This document shows positions 17,184-26,085 of a DNA stretch of 64,000 bases, in pieces. Within the stretch, counting starts at the first letter, position 1, and each line of letters opens with the position of its first letter. Position numbers and translations under genes: made by a program. The DNA is from Clostridiales bacterium VE202-21. Its GTDB lineage: Bacteria; Bacillota; Clostridia; Lachnospirales; Lachnospiraceae. Where the stretch lies: NCBI GenBank assembly GCA_000509105.1, contig BAIF02000054.1:1-64000 (forward strand). Reading direction: 5' to 3'. The notes under the pieces are model-generated. The model saw only the letters and a program-made list of their open reading frames with translations. It did not search any database and had not been told where the DNA came from.

Positions 17184-18140
17184 ATGGATGTTGTAGGAGT
17201 GGGATATCCTGTACAGGATATGCTTGTTAGAATCGAGCAGATACCAAAAGCGCGTGTCCATGTCCTGTCCAAAATACTTTCTTCCAGCTGGCAGGGAGGC
17301 GGCATGGTATCTACCGGGCTGGTAGCAGCCTCTGTACTGGGCGCATCCGCAGGAATGATAGGAGTAGTAGGCGGTGATCTGTACGGTAAGGCATGTATCA
17401 ATGATTTCCGGATGAACGGGGTTGACACAAGCCATCTTCTGATCGATGAAGGTGAGACAACAAATTATACTATTGTTTTGACGGAGACCTCTACTAAGGA
17501 ACGCTGTTTCGTGGCAAATGACGGGAGCAAGAGAGAGCTTGCCGTGGAGGAGCTTGATGAAGCATATATCCGACAGGCAAAATACCTGCTAATCACCGAA
17601 ATGGATGAGGTAAGCATCAGGGCTGCGGAAATTGCAAAGGCGAACGGTGTGAAGGTAGTGATAGATGCGGACCTGTATGAAAAAAGGACAATGGATCATA
17701 TTCATCTGATCGATGTATTTATCTGTTCCGAGGAATTTTATCGGGGACTCTTCCAGGATGAGAAGTACGTCATACATTGCAGGGAAATACAGGCAATGGG
17801 TCCGGAAGCAGCAGTCGTGACTCTCGGGGACAAAGGATGCAGGGGCGTTTATGGAGATACGGTCATTGATCAGAAGGCATTTACAGATATTGAGGTTGTG
17901 GATACCAATGGTGCGGGCGATGTTTTCCACGGCGCATTCATCTACGGGATGGCACAGGGATGGGAGCCGGAGTATATTGCCAGATTTGCATCTGCGGTGT
18001 CGGCTATAAAATGCACCAGACAGGGAGGAAGAGCTGGAATTCCAGATGCTGAAACCACTAAAAAATTCCTAGAAACTGGCAGGATCGACTATACTGAAAT
18101 CGACAAACGTGTAGAAATTTATAAAAATGGCTTATTTTAA
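17184..18140 (+). CDS. PfkB-family carbohydrate kinase
   Basis: 318 aa ribokinase fold. The N-terminal Gly-Gly motif is WQGGGMVSTGLVAASVLGA and the ATP/anion-hole motif is DTNGAGDVFHGAF, with catalytic base D246 (Asn replaces the usual Thr in DTxGAGD). It likely phosphorylates the ketose made by the isomerase, giving the aldolase substrate. A CGGAGGAAAC site precedes the ATG. It is the last gene before the internal LacI promoter. Confidence 0.9.
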   Translation: MDVVGVGYPVQDMLVRIEQIPKARVHVLSKILSSSWQGGGMVSTGLVAASVLGASAGMIGVVGGDLYGKACINDFRMNGVDTSHLLIDEGETTNYTIVLTETSTKERCFVANDGSKRELAVEELDEAYIRQAKYLLITEMDEVSIRAAEIAKANGVKVVIDADLYEKRTMDHIHLIDVFICSEEFYRGLFQDEKYVIHCREIQAMGPEAAVVTLGDKGCRGVYGDTVIDQKAFTDIEVVDTNGAGDVFHGAFIYGMAQGWEPEYIARFASAVSAIKCTRQGGRAGIPDAETTKKFLETGRIDYTEIDKRVEIYKNGLF

Positions 18141-18150
18141 CTCTCTTGTT

Positions 18151-18179
18151 TTGCAATAATTAACGTTAATATATATAAT
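18151..18179 (+). promoter_or_regulatory. LacI gene promoter with internal operator
   Basis: TTGCAA (18151-18156), 17-nt spacer, TATAAT (18174-18179). The spacer contains the 12-bp perfect palindrome ATTAACGTTAAT (18159-18170). The same core is in the aldolase/radical-enzyme divergent region at 11618-11629, so the regulator probably represses itself and the cluster. Confidence 0.85.
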
Positions 18180-18208
18180 AGAGAAAAAAGAGAGAGGAAG
18201 CAACCATA

Positions 18209-19207
18209 ATGAATAATAGAAGAGTAACATTAAAAGATATCGCGGAAAAAACAGGATTTTCAATTAATACGGTTTCTCTGGCATTAAAAGGGCAGCGAGT
18301 CAGCGAAGAAACAAGAGATTTGATCATGAAGACAGCGGAGGAGATGGGGTATATCGGGAATGCCCTTGCAAGTTCCATGCGTTCCGGGCTTACAGGGACG
18401 ATTGCCATCATTGTTGGAGATATTGCCAACCCATATTTTTCGGCTATTATAAAGGGTACGGTCAATATGCTGAGTGCGAAACAGTACAGTACAATTATTT
18501 ACAATACAGAGGAGCGGGAGGACTATGAAAAAAGCAGCATCCTTTCGGCACTGCGACAGAATGTAGATGGAATTATGTACTGTCCGGTTGTAAAAGACGG
18601 GCCAAATACGGAACTGTTGAAAAAGTCGAATATTCCGTTTTTGATATTTGGAGGCGTCAGCCAGGATCCTGAAATTAATACTGTCTGCCTGGACGATGAA
18701 AAAGGCGGGTACATTGCCGCGAAATATCTTCTGGAAAGAGGGCATCGCGATATTGTATTTCTGAATGGACCGGATTATGCCCACAGCAGCAAGGAAAGAC
18801 TAAACGGCTATAAGCAGGCGCTGCTAGAAGCAGGCGTGCCATACGATGAAAATAAGGTGCTGCACTGCGACTTGAAAAACGACAAGCTGATATGGGATCA
18901 GGTCAAGTACCAGCTCAGCCAGGTCTTGGATTACACGGCTGTGATTGCATACAGCGATATGACGGCGATGCGGCTATATTCATTATTGGACAGCGAAGAT
19001 TTTAAGGATAAGGCGATAGGGGCTAAAGATATTGTAGGATTTGATAATGTTATGGCGACATTTCCTTTACCAATAAAGACGGCGAGCGTTGGTGCGAAAG
19101 ACATTAAAATGTCGGTCGTTGCGCCCAGTCTTCTTCTGGATCTGATACACGGAAATTCACAGGGCGTGAAAAAGATTGTGTTGGATGTAAAGGTCTATGT
19201 CCCATAA
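18209..19207 (+). CDS. LacI family transcriptional regulator
   Basis: 332 aa. The N-terminal LacI helix-turn-helix is VTLKDIAEKTGFSINTVSLA (with a hinge helix NALASSMRSG), followed by a periplasmic-binding-protein-like effector domain. An AGAGG lies upstream of the ATG. AACGTT-centred palindromes, a form many LacI proteins recognise, are present in its own promoter and between the divergent aldolase and radical-enzyme genes. The inducer is probably a sugar or sugar phosphate of the pathway. Confidence 0.93.
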   Translation: MNNRRVTLKDIAEKTGFSINTVSLALKGQRVSEETRDLIMKTAEEMGYIGNALASSMRSGLTGTIAIIVGDIANPYFSAIIKGTVNMLSAKQYSTIIYNTEEREDYEKSSILSALRQNVDGIMYCPVVKDGPNTELLKKSNIPFLIFGGVSQDPEINTVCLDDEKGGYIAAKYLLERGHRDIVFLNGPDYAHSSKERLNGYKQALLEAGVPYDENKVLHCDLKNDKLIWDQVKYQLSQVLDYTAVIAYSDMTAMRLYSLLDSEDFKDKAIGAKDIVGFDNVMATFPLPIKTASVGAKDIKMSVVAPSLLLDLIHGNSQGVKKIVLDVKVYVP

Positions 19208-19222
19208 AGTGAAGGAGATCGA

Positions 19223-19882
19223 ATGGAACCGATATATCATGTGACAGACGAGAAATTTACCCGTTACGGCAGAATTCTTAGCAGCTTTCCAGTTAAACGG
19301 CTGGCAGAAAAGGCGGCAGGCTTTGACCGTACCTTTGACGGGGTGAAATATGAACGTTCAATTGCAGAACTGGAAGAGCTGGAGGAATTTCAGCATATAC
19401 AGCGCTGGTTCGGCGGAGAGAGCAGGCTTCAGTGCGGACTTTGCTGGGGGCACAATGTAAAAATGAACGCAGTGGAATACCACCGTTCTTCCGAGATCAA
19501 TATCGGCGCAGAAGACATGATTCTGATGCTCGGTGATCTGAGGGATGTAAAAGACAACCAATATGATTCAAAATTGCTGGAATTGTTTTTCGTACCCAGG
19601 GAGACGGCGGTAGAGCTCTTTGGGACAACGCTTCATTTTGCACCCTGCCAGACATCAGATGTAGGCTTTAGTACGGTGATCATACTGCCGGATATGACAA
19701 ATGCACCTTTGAGTGAGAAAATCCGGGAGGAGATTCCGTTGAAGAAGGGAGAAGAAAGACTTTTATTCGGTAATAATAAGTGGCTGATCGCACACCCGGA
19801 ATGTGATGACGCAAAAAACAGCTTTGCTTATCCGGGAGTACAGGGGGAGAACAGAACCGCTGTATGGGACGGGATAGGATAG
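19223..19882 (+). CDS. DUF4867 family protein
   Basis: 219 aa, recognised as DUF4867 from the central block GLCWGHNVKMNAVEYHRSSE and the following AEDMILMLGDLRDV. The conserved His/Glu pattern and predicted beta-rich core look cupin-like, so a metal-dependent sugar isomerase, epimerase or lyase role is possible but unproven. It lies 15 nt after the LacI stop with an AAGGAG site and precedes an aldose epimerase, so it belongs to the sugar cluster. Confidence 0.75.
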   Translation: MEPIYHVTDEKFTRYGRILSSFPVKRLAEKAAGFDRTFDGVKYERSIAELEELEEFQHIQRWFGGESRLQCGLCWGHNVKMNAVEYHRSSEINIGAEDMILMLGDLRDVKDNQYDSKLLELFFVPRETAVELFGTTLHFAPCQTSDVGFSTVIILPDMTNAPLSEKIREEIPLKKGEERLLFGNNKWLIAHPECDDAKNSFAYPGVQGENRTAVWDGIG

Positions 19883-19940
19883 ATAACAGATTGTAAGGAT
19901 CAATAGATCCTGGACTGGTAAAAAAGAAGGATGTGTACGG

Positions 19941-20924
19941 GTGAAGGAACAATTTTATTGTGAGACTGTGAAACATCAGGAGTATGGAGAGATTATAGTC
20001 TTAAAAAGTGAGGACAGAGAGTCAGGAAAAACGCAGAAAATATATCTTACGCCGGAATATGGCTTTAACTTGGCAAAGTATGAGGTTGATGGAGAAGACT
20101 TGATTTATACGATGCCGGATGTGTTGAGAGAGGAAGGATTTTCAGGCATTCCGATTCTTTACCCCACACCGAACCGTGTCAGGGATGCACAATTCCGATT
20201 TAAAGGGCAGAGTTATCTGCAGCAGAAAAAGGGAGAACGCAGATATTTGCACGGACTGGTTTACGATGAAAGATGGACAGCAGGCAGGCCTATGCTGACA
20301 GAGCAGGGAGCGCAGGTAAGCGCCTGGATTGACTTTGAAGAGGATAAAATCTGGTTTCAGAGCTTTCCGTGGAAGCACAGACTGACCGTTACCTGGAAAC
20401 TGAAAAGCAGCGGTATCCGCCTGGAATATGAAGTCCACAACCAGGACGAAAAGGAACTGCCGTACGGATTCGCAATACACCCATATTTTCCCGTAAAAGC
20501 ATATGGAGAGACAGCAGCAGTATGCGTACCGGCCAAGAAAATGTTTGAGAGTACGCAAGAGAGATTCCCTACAGGAAACATATTCGATATAACAGGTACG
20601 GAATATGACCTGTGTAAAAGCCGGATAGTTACGGAACTGAAACTAGACGACGTCTATACAGGACTTGGGAGAACAGAAAGCGAGATTCGTTATGGCAGCC
20701 ACGGTCTGATTTTGTCAGCATCAGAGGAATTTAAACAAATGGTAGTCTATACGCCGGAAATGGATTTCTTCTGCCTGGAGAATCAGACCTGCATGACAGA
20801 CGCGCATAATTTTTATGACAAGGGTTATAAAAACAGCGGAATTATTTTGGTCAGGCCGGGCGGCGTTCGCAGTGGATGGATAGAATTAGACAGTACCAGG
20901 ACAGGAACTCTTAATGAAAAGTAA
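19941..20924 (+). CDS. Aldose 1-epimerase family protein
   Basis: 327 aa, galactose mutarotase-like beta-sandwich. Motifs include PILYPTPNRVRDAQF, LHGLVYDE (catalytic-type His), PYGFAIHPYFPV (second His) and FFCLENQTCMTDAHNF (Glu in the usual C-terminal position). It would interconvert sugar anomers after uptake. The start is GTG, with AAGAAGGA about 10 nt upstream. The next gene, a binding protein, begins 24 nt after the stop. Confidence 0.85.
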   Translation: MKEQFYCETVKHQEYGEIIVLKSEDRESGKTQKIYLTPEYGFNLAKYEVDGEDLIYTMPDVLREEGFSGIPILYPTPNRVRDAQFRFKGQSYLQQKKGERRYLHGLVYDERWTAGRPMLTEQGAQVSAWIDFEEDKIWFQSFPWKHRLTVTWKLKSSGIRLEYEVHNQDEKELPYGFAIHPYFPVKAYGETAAVCVPAKKMFESTQERFPTGNIFDITGTEYDLCKSRIVTELKLDDVYTGLGRTESEIRYGSHGLILSASEEFKQMVVYTPEMDFFCLENQTCMTDAHNFYDKGYKNSGIILVRPGGVRSGWIELDSTRTGTLNEK

Positions 20925-20948
20925 GTGTGATGAAAGGGAGGTACTAAT

Positions 20949-22295
20949 ATGAGAAGAAAAAATTTATATTCAAGAATTGCAGCGGTTGTAATGTGTGTGG
21001 CAATGAGCGCGGCTCTGGTTGTTGGATGTGGTTCAGGAACAGATTCAGACGGCGGCGGAGACAGCGGAAAATCTGATAAAGGCGGCGGTGGAAAAGTCCA
21101 GACAGTAGAGATTCTGACACAGTTTGGTGAGGCTGGCAAAAAGGCAGGGCTTGAAGCAATCAGCAAAGAAGTGGAAAAAGAACACCCGGAGTATAAATTT
21201 GAAATTATCTGCCTGTCGTATGACAAGTACGTGGAACGGCTGAAACAGGAAATGTCTGCAGGGGATCCTCCGAGCATTTTTACGGGACGCCCGAAAGAAT
21301 TCCCGGAATTCGTAGAAGCGGGGCAGGTATTAGACCTTACGGATTATGATTTTATCAATGACTTTGACGAGAAACTCCGTGAAGAGGTAACGAAGGACGG
21401 AAAAGTATGGTCCGTACCTTACGATAAAGAGATTTACGGCGTATTTTACCGCCAGGAGCTGCTGGATGAGTATAATCTGGAAATCCCGACAACGAAAGAA
21501 GAATGGATTAAGGTATGCGACACCCTGAAAGAAAACGGTGTGACACCGGTTGCATTTGGCGGTGCAGATACCGATCCGTGTAACTATACACTGGAGACAT
21601 TCTGGGATGCGGCATTAATCAGCGGAGGCAATACAGACGCAATCCAGAAGGTAATGGACAAAGAAATCTCAATTAAAGAGGTTCCGGAATTCAAAACTGC
21701 CCTTAAGAATGCCTATGAGATGCTGATTCCTTATATCGAAGTAAACGATATGAGTATCACAAGAGACACGGCATACGAGAATTTCTGCTCACTTGACCGC
21801 GCATTTACAATCCACGGCAATTTCTGTGCCAGCATCCTGAGAGATGGTGCACCGGACGGAGAGATCGGGATCTTTCCTCTTCCATGGAGCGATGATCCGG
21901 CAGACGCTAAGCTCCGTTATGGCGTAGACGATGCAATGATGATTGCCGCAGAGGGGAATACGGAAGCTGCGATCGCATGGATGGAATATGCAACATCAAC
22001 AGACGGCCTGAGTATCTGGGCAGAGAACAGTAAATCTTATTCTGCATCTAAATTAGTTGGTGAGATTGAAAACCCGGATCCGATTAACCAGGACATTAAC
22101 AAATATTTTGACGCGGGCGAATACTATTTTAAGGGCGACCTGAAATATTTTGATGGAAGTTATCTTTCAGAATGGCAGAATATGGCGCAAAAATTTTTCT
22201 CAGACGGACTGGAGGCATATGGTAAAGGACAGAATTCAGAAGAATTCGTTACAAGTTTCCTCGACGAAGTGGATTCCAGATTTTCCGCTTTCTAG
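20949..22295 (+). CDS. Carbohydrate ABC transporter substrate-binding lipoprotein (family 1)
   Basis: 448 aa. The signal peptide has lipobox ALVVGC (C27), followed by a Gly/Ser/Asp-rich linker. The mature part is an SBP_bac_1 (MalE/MsmE-like) protein with VEILTQFGEAGKKAGLEAIS at its start and DPPSIFTGRPKEFPEF. The usual ligands are oligosaccharides or glycosides. It is the first gene of a MalEFG-type importer; GGGAGG precedes the ATG. Confidence 0.93.
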   Translation: MRRKNLYSRIAAVVMCVAMSAALVVGCGSGTDSDGGGDSGKSDKGGGGKVQTVEILTQFGEAGKKAGLEAISKEVEKEHPEYKFEIICLSYDKYVERLKQEMSAGDPPSIFTGRPKEFPEFVEAGQVLDLTDYDFINDFDEKLREEVTKDGKVWSVPYDKEIYGVFYRQELLDEYNLEIPTTKEEWIKVCDTLKENGVTPVAFGGADTDPCNYTLETFWDAALISGGNTDAIQKVMDKEISIKEVPEFKTALKNAYEMLIPYIEVNDMSITRDTAYENFCSLDRAFTIHGNFCASILRDGAPDGEIGIFPLPWSDDPADAKLRYGVDDAMMIAAEGNTEAAIAWMEYATSTDGLSIWAENSKSYSASKLVGEIENPDPINQDINKYFDAGEYYFKGDLKYFDGSYLSEWQNMAQKFFSDGLEAYGKGQNSEEFVTSFLDEVDSRFSAF

Positions 22296-22323
22296 CAGGA
22301 ACTGGATTACGGAGCTGATGTGA

Positions 22324-22359
22324 GTTTACGGGGGCATCTGTCCGATGCCCCGCGTAAAC
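22324..22359 (+). promoter_or_regulatory. Intercistronic hairpin between binding protein and permease
   Basis: A stem of 15 bp with one bulge (GTTTACG-GGGGCATC / GATGCCCC-g-CGTAAAC, loop TGTCC) and no following T run. Such hairpins after binding-protein genes are known to protect the upstream mRNA and give a surplus of binding protein over permease. Confidence 0.7.
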
Positions 22360-22393
22360 AGGCAGAAATGCCCGGGAAAGGAACGGTGGAAAA

Positions 22394-23236
22394 GTGAAGC
22401 GGTATTGGAAAAGAGAACGGGTTTACATATTATTCCTGCTTCCCACCCTATTGTTCATGATTGTTTTCTTATACTATCCATTGATTAAAGGAATACCAAT
22501 TGCCTTTACAGACTGGGATGGTTTCAGCCAGACGTCAAACTTTGTCGGCCTGGATAATTTTAAGAGGGTATTGAGAGACATCAATATCCCAAGAGATTTA
22601 AAAAACACACTATTGTTTACCGTTATAGAAACCGTTTTTTGTAATGTAATCGGTCTTGCGATGGCATTAGCAGTTAAGAAAGCAACAAGATTAAACAACT
22701 TAATGAGGACAATGTTTTTCATGCCTTTTGTAATCAGTCTTGTCTTGTCCTCCTATATGGTTCAGTATCTGATCTACCAGGTATGCCAGACATTTTCATG
22801 GACCAGCCCGCTGGCGGTGCCTAGCCAGGTTATTCCGGGGCTTGCGCTGATCGCGATTTGGAGGGATTCGGGATATTGTATGATCATATACATTGCGGCG
22901 ATCCTCGGGGTGGATGAATGTATGTATGAGAGTGCTGCCATTGAAGGCGCAACAAGATTTCAGCAGTTCAAAAAGATTACGCTGCCAATGATCGTACCAG
23001 CGTTTACTGCTAACGTGACGCTGTTACTGTCATGGGGCCTGAAGCTTTTTGACTATTCTATGACAGCGGTGAAAGGTGATGCATCGGAGTCTATTAATGT
23101 ATACGTATACCGGATGATTTTCCCGGGGTACCAGGCCGGGTATGGGCAGGCGGTTGCGCTGCTGTGGCTGGTTGTTGTATTTATCATTACGAACTTTGTA
23201 TCAAAAACGCTGCGAAAGAGGGAGGTTGAACTATGA
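22394..23236 (+). CDS. Sugar ABC transporter permease, MalF/MsmF type
   Basis: 280 aa with six predicted membrane helices. The EAA loop appears as YESAAIEGATRFQQFKKITL followed by P. The start is GTG at 22394, with GGAAAGGAACGG upstream. It overlaps the next permease by 4 nt. Confidence 0.92.
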   Translation: MKRYWKRERVYILFLLPTLLFMIVFLYYPLIKGIPIAFTDWDGFSQTSNFVGLDNFKRVLRDINIPRDLKNTLLFTVIETVFCNVIGLAMALAVKKATRLNNLMRTMFFMPFVISLVLSSYMVQYLIYQVCQTFSWTSPLAVPSQVIPGLALIAIWRDSGYCMIIYIAAILGVDECMYESAAIEGATRFQQFKKITLPMIVPAFTANVTLLLSWGLKLFDYSMTAVKGDASESINVYVYRMIFPGYQAGYGQAVALLWLVVVFIITNFVSKTLRKREVEL

Positions 23237-24078
23237 CCAGAAAAAGACGTCTCTCTGCAATTACCCAGAATACTTTTAAAATATTGATTTTGATCGTTTT
23301 TATGAGCCCGTTTTACGTGGCCCTGAATTACGCTTTAAAGACAAAGCAGGAAATTGCCCAGACAGGCCTGGCATGGCCTGAGGCATTCCACTTTGAGAAT
23401 TTTACAGAAGCAATACGCCAGACTTATGTTGCAGGGATGCCTTTCTTTAAGGTGCTGATGAATACAGTTGCTGCAACAGTAGTGGGAACGATTGTTATTG
23501 TATTTATCTCGGCCATGGCGGCCTATTCCATTGCTAGAAGGAAAGGAAAAATATATTCCCTGTGCTATACACTGATGGTTGTTACGCTGCTTGTCCCGAT
23601 TCAGGCATACATGTTCCCCTTGTATGATGAACTCAGGGCCATGGGACTGCTGAATACAACGCTCGGGTTTATATTTGCAAAGGTAGGGGCGCAGGTAGGA
23701 TACAGCGTCATCATAACGACAGGATTTGTAAAAAATATTTCGGTTGAAATAGAAGAAGCCGCTTTGATCGATGGCGCCAGCATTCTGAAAATGTTTGTGA
23801 AAATTGTAATGCCTCTTTTAAAACCAATTTTCATGACGTCCATAGTGATTAATGCGTTGAGTATATGGAATGATTTTGGACTGGCATTTATTATACTGAC
23901 AAAACCGGCAAACTATGTTCTGCCATTACTCCAGTTCACATTCATCACGTCAAATACATCCATGCTGAATCTAGCGTTTGCTTTATTCCTTCTGACAATG
24001 CTGCCGATTCTGATTCTTTATCTTTTTCTTCAGAAATATATCGTCAGCGGCATCATGCTTGGATCTGTTAAGGGATAG
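23233..24078 (+). CDS. Sugar ABC transporter permease, MalG/MsmG type
   Basis: 281 aa, six helices, EAA loop EEAALIDGASILKMFVKIVM. It forms a heterodimer channel with the preceding permease. No ATPase gene lies in this cluster, so a shared MsmK-type ATPase encoded elsewhere is expected, as is usual for CUT1 importers in Firmicutes. Confidence 0.92.
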   Translation: MTRKRRLSAITQNTFKILILIVFMSPFYVALNYALKTKQEIAQTGLAWPEAFHFENFTEAIRQTYVAGMPFFKVLMNTVAATVVGTIVIVFISAMAAYSIARRKGKIYSLCYTLMVVTLLVPIQAYMFPLYDELRAMGLLNTTLGFIFAKVGAQVGYSVIITTGFVKNISVEIEEAALIDGASILKMFVKIVMPLLKPIFMTSIVINALSIWNDFGLAFIILTKPANYVLPLLQFTFITSNTSMLNLAFALFLLTMLPILILYLFLQKYIVSGIMLGSVKG

Positions 24079-24197
24079 TAAATGCAGAGTGTGAGCATTA
24101 AAGTGATTCTGTATCCGTGAATATAGGCGCGGCATGTACGGAACGAAAAGAAACGTATTTAGTATAAGATAACAATATGAAAACAGGAGTGAAGAAT

Positions 24198-25139
24198 ATG
24201 AGAAAAATTAGGTTAGGCGGTGCGCTGGAGGTTTCGGCGGTTGGCCTGGGGTGTATGCGCATGGAAGATATGGAAGCGGCTGATGTGCGCAAGGTAATTG
24301 AGACGTCATGTGAAGCCGGCATTACATTTTTTGACCATGCGGACTGCTATGGATTTGGAAAATCAGAATCTGTATTCTCCGAAGCTATGGAGGCAGCAGG
24401 AATAAAAAGAGAAGATGTGGTTCTGCAGTCCAAATGCGGGATCAAAAAAGGACGCGGCCGATATCCATTTTGCAAGCAATATTATGATTTCTCGAAAGCG
24501 CATATTATCGAGGCAGCAGACGGGATACTGAGCAGGTTGAAAACGGATTATTTGGATATCCTACTTTTACACAGGCCGGATACACTGGTTGAGCCGGAGG
24601 AGGTTGCAGAAGCATTTGACATTCTGGCATCTAAGGGAAAAGTACGTTACTTTGGCGTGAGCAATGAGTCTCCGGCGCTTGTGAAACTGCTGCAAAAGGG
24701 ACTCAACCAGCGTCTGATAGTTAATCAGCTTCAGTTCAGCCCGGCTCACGCGTGGATGGTGAACCAGCAGATTTATATGAATATGAATGAGGAACAGTCG
24801 GTTGGGCGCTCATGCGAGATCCTGGAGTACTGCCGAGAGAAAAATATCACAATACAGGCTTGGTCTCCGTTCCAGCACGGATTCTTTGAAGGGACATTTT
24901 TAGGCAATGACAGGTATCAGGATTTGAATCTGGTGCTCAATGATCTGGCAAAGGAAAAAGGAGTGACACCGGAGGCGGTCGTTATCGCATGGATCATGAG
25001 GCATCCGGCAACGATTCAGCCGATCATAGGAACGATGAATCCGCAGAGAATCCAGAATATTGCGGCGGCAGCAGAGATGGAGATTACACGGGAAGAGTGG
25101 TATGAGATATACAGTGCGGCGGGGAATGTATTGCCGTAG
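24198..25139 (+). CDS. Aldo/keto reductase
   Basis: 313 aa TIM barrel. The catalytic tetrad is visible: D and Y in FFDHADCYGFGKSE, K in VVLQSKCGI and H in DILLLHRPD. The closest resemblance is to YdhF-like reductases. The start at 24198 is chosen for AGGAG 9 nt upstream; another in-frame ATG lies at 24177. It may reduce a sugar or keto intermediate of the upstream pathway using NAD(P)H; this role is inferred from position only. Confidence 0.85.
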   Translation: MRKIRLGGALEVSAVGLGCMRMEDMEAADVRKVIETSCEAGITFFDHADCYGFGKSESVFSEAMEAAGIKREDVVLQSKCGIKKGRGRYPFCKQYYDFSKAHIIEAADGILSRLKTDYLDILLLHRPDTLVEPEEVAEAFDILASKGKVRYFGVSNESPALVKLLQKGLNQRLIVNQLQFSPAHAWMVNQQIYMNMNEEQSVGRSCEILEYCREKNITIQAWSPFQHGFFEGTFLGNDRYQDLNLVLNDLAKEKGVTPEAVVIAWIMRHPATIQPIIGTMNPQRIQNIAAAAEMEITREEWYEIYSAAGNVLP

Positions 25140-25220
25140 GTCAGGCGGCTGAAAGGGGCGCAGAATAAAGGGATAGGCTCCTGGAATGCAGAACCGATGA
25201 CATCCCAGGAGTCTGAACTT

Positions 25221-25767
25221 TTAAAACAACAACTCAGATAAAGAATCCAGAGAGAGGGGATCCTGGCGGGATTCTATATAATATTCGGTCAGAAGCAGAT
25301 TACCTGTAATAATTCCGTTTACCAGGTATATCAGATTTTTGTCTATGGTATCATTTGAATTCGCAGTCCATCCATACACTTTTTTATCCTGTATCCTGAT
25401 AGCATTCGTAATATCTATGGATAGTGAGGTCGTTTCCAGACATTATCCGTCAATATAGTCAATGTCAAAGTCTCTCGAATAGAGCAGGGGCGTAATATAA
25501 ACGGTTTCTATTCTGGGTTCCAGTTCTTTTACTTTTTCCAGCACCTGAAGGTTCATGGAGGCAATCGCACACTGGTGAAGCATATCGTACCTCTTGATCA
25601 GTTCAAGCGTCTGCCTCTCCAGGATGCCTTTCTGCTCATGGCCTGTCAGCTTCAGTTCAATCATCAGATGTATCTTATTTTTTGCATGTTTCAGCTTTAT
25701 CTTTAACTTCTCTGAAAAGATTTCCAAAAAATTTCTAAAGAAAAATCTTATTTTATTTCCATATCCC
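25221..25767 (-). pseudogene. Glycerophosphodiester phosphodiesterase (GDPD) remnant
   Basis: The minus-strand frame reads as the C-terminal half of a GDPD (FLEIFSEKLKIKLKHAKNKI, then HLMIELKLTGHEQKGILERQ), runs into an in-frame TAA at 25443-25445, and continues in the same frame with KKVYGWTANSNDT and NGIITGN, the usual GDPD ending, to a stop at 25221. The catalytic N-terminal half (HRG motif) and a start with ribosome binding site are missing. Upstream the frame closes at about 25768. It is therefore a 5'-truncated gene with a nonsense mutation. Confidence 0.75.
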
Positions 25768-26085
25768 AGTCAACATTCAAGGCAGAGTGGTTGCACTGCT
25801 ACGCCCTTTAAGGGGCATAACTATTTAACACAGGGGGCGCGTTTTTGAATTCTACTGACAATAGACTGGCGCTTAAGTGATTATTATGCTAAGATATTTT
25901 AAAAGCATGAATATATTTCTAAAACTTCTAAACGGGCAACCCCGGATCTGGTATCATTTCTAATGACAGATATCAATGCAAGAAATCTCAATGCTTTGGA
26001 TTCCAATTTAAACAGCAGAGAGGTTTCAGTAATAGCTATTTGGGGTAGAAGGAGCCTCCTGCATAATTACGAAGGAGGCAGATAT
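25768..26085. other. Spacer before the Rpn-type gene
   Basis: AT-rich, no gene. At its end, GCCTCCT (26054-26060) can pair with AGGAGGC (26073-26079), which is the ribosome binding site of the gene at 26086. The stem could hide that site. Confidence 0.5.

Noticed and set aside
10667-24078. Sulfoquinovose or propanediol microcompartment locus
   Set aside because: No shell proteins, no sulfo-sugar hallmark enzymes such as a class I YihT-like aldolase or sulfosugar transaldolase, and the GRE is too short for typical propanediol dehydratase.
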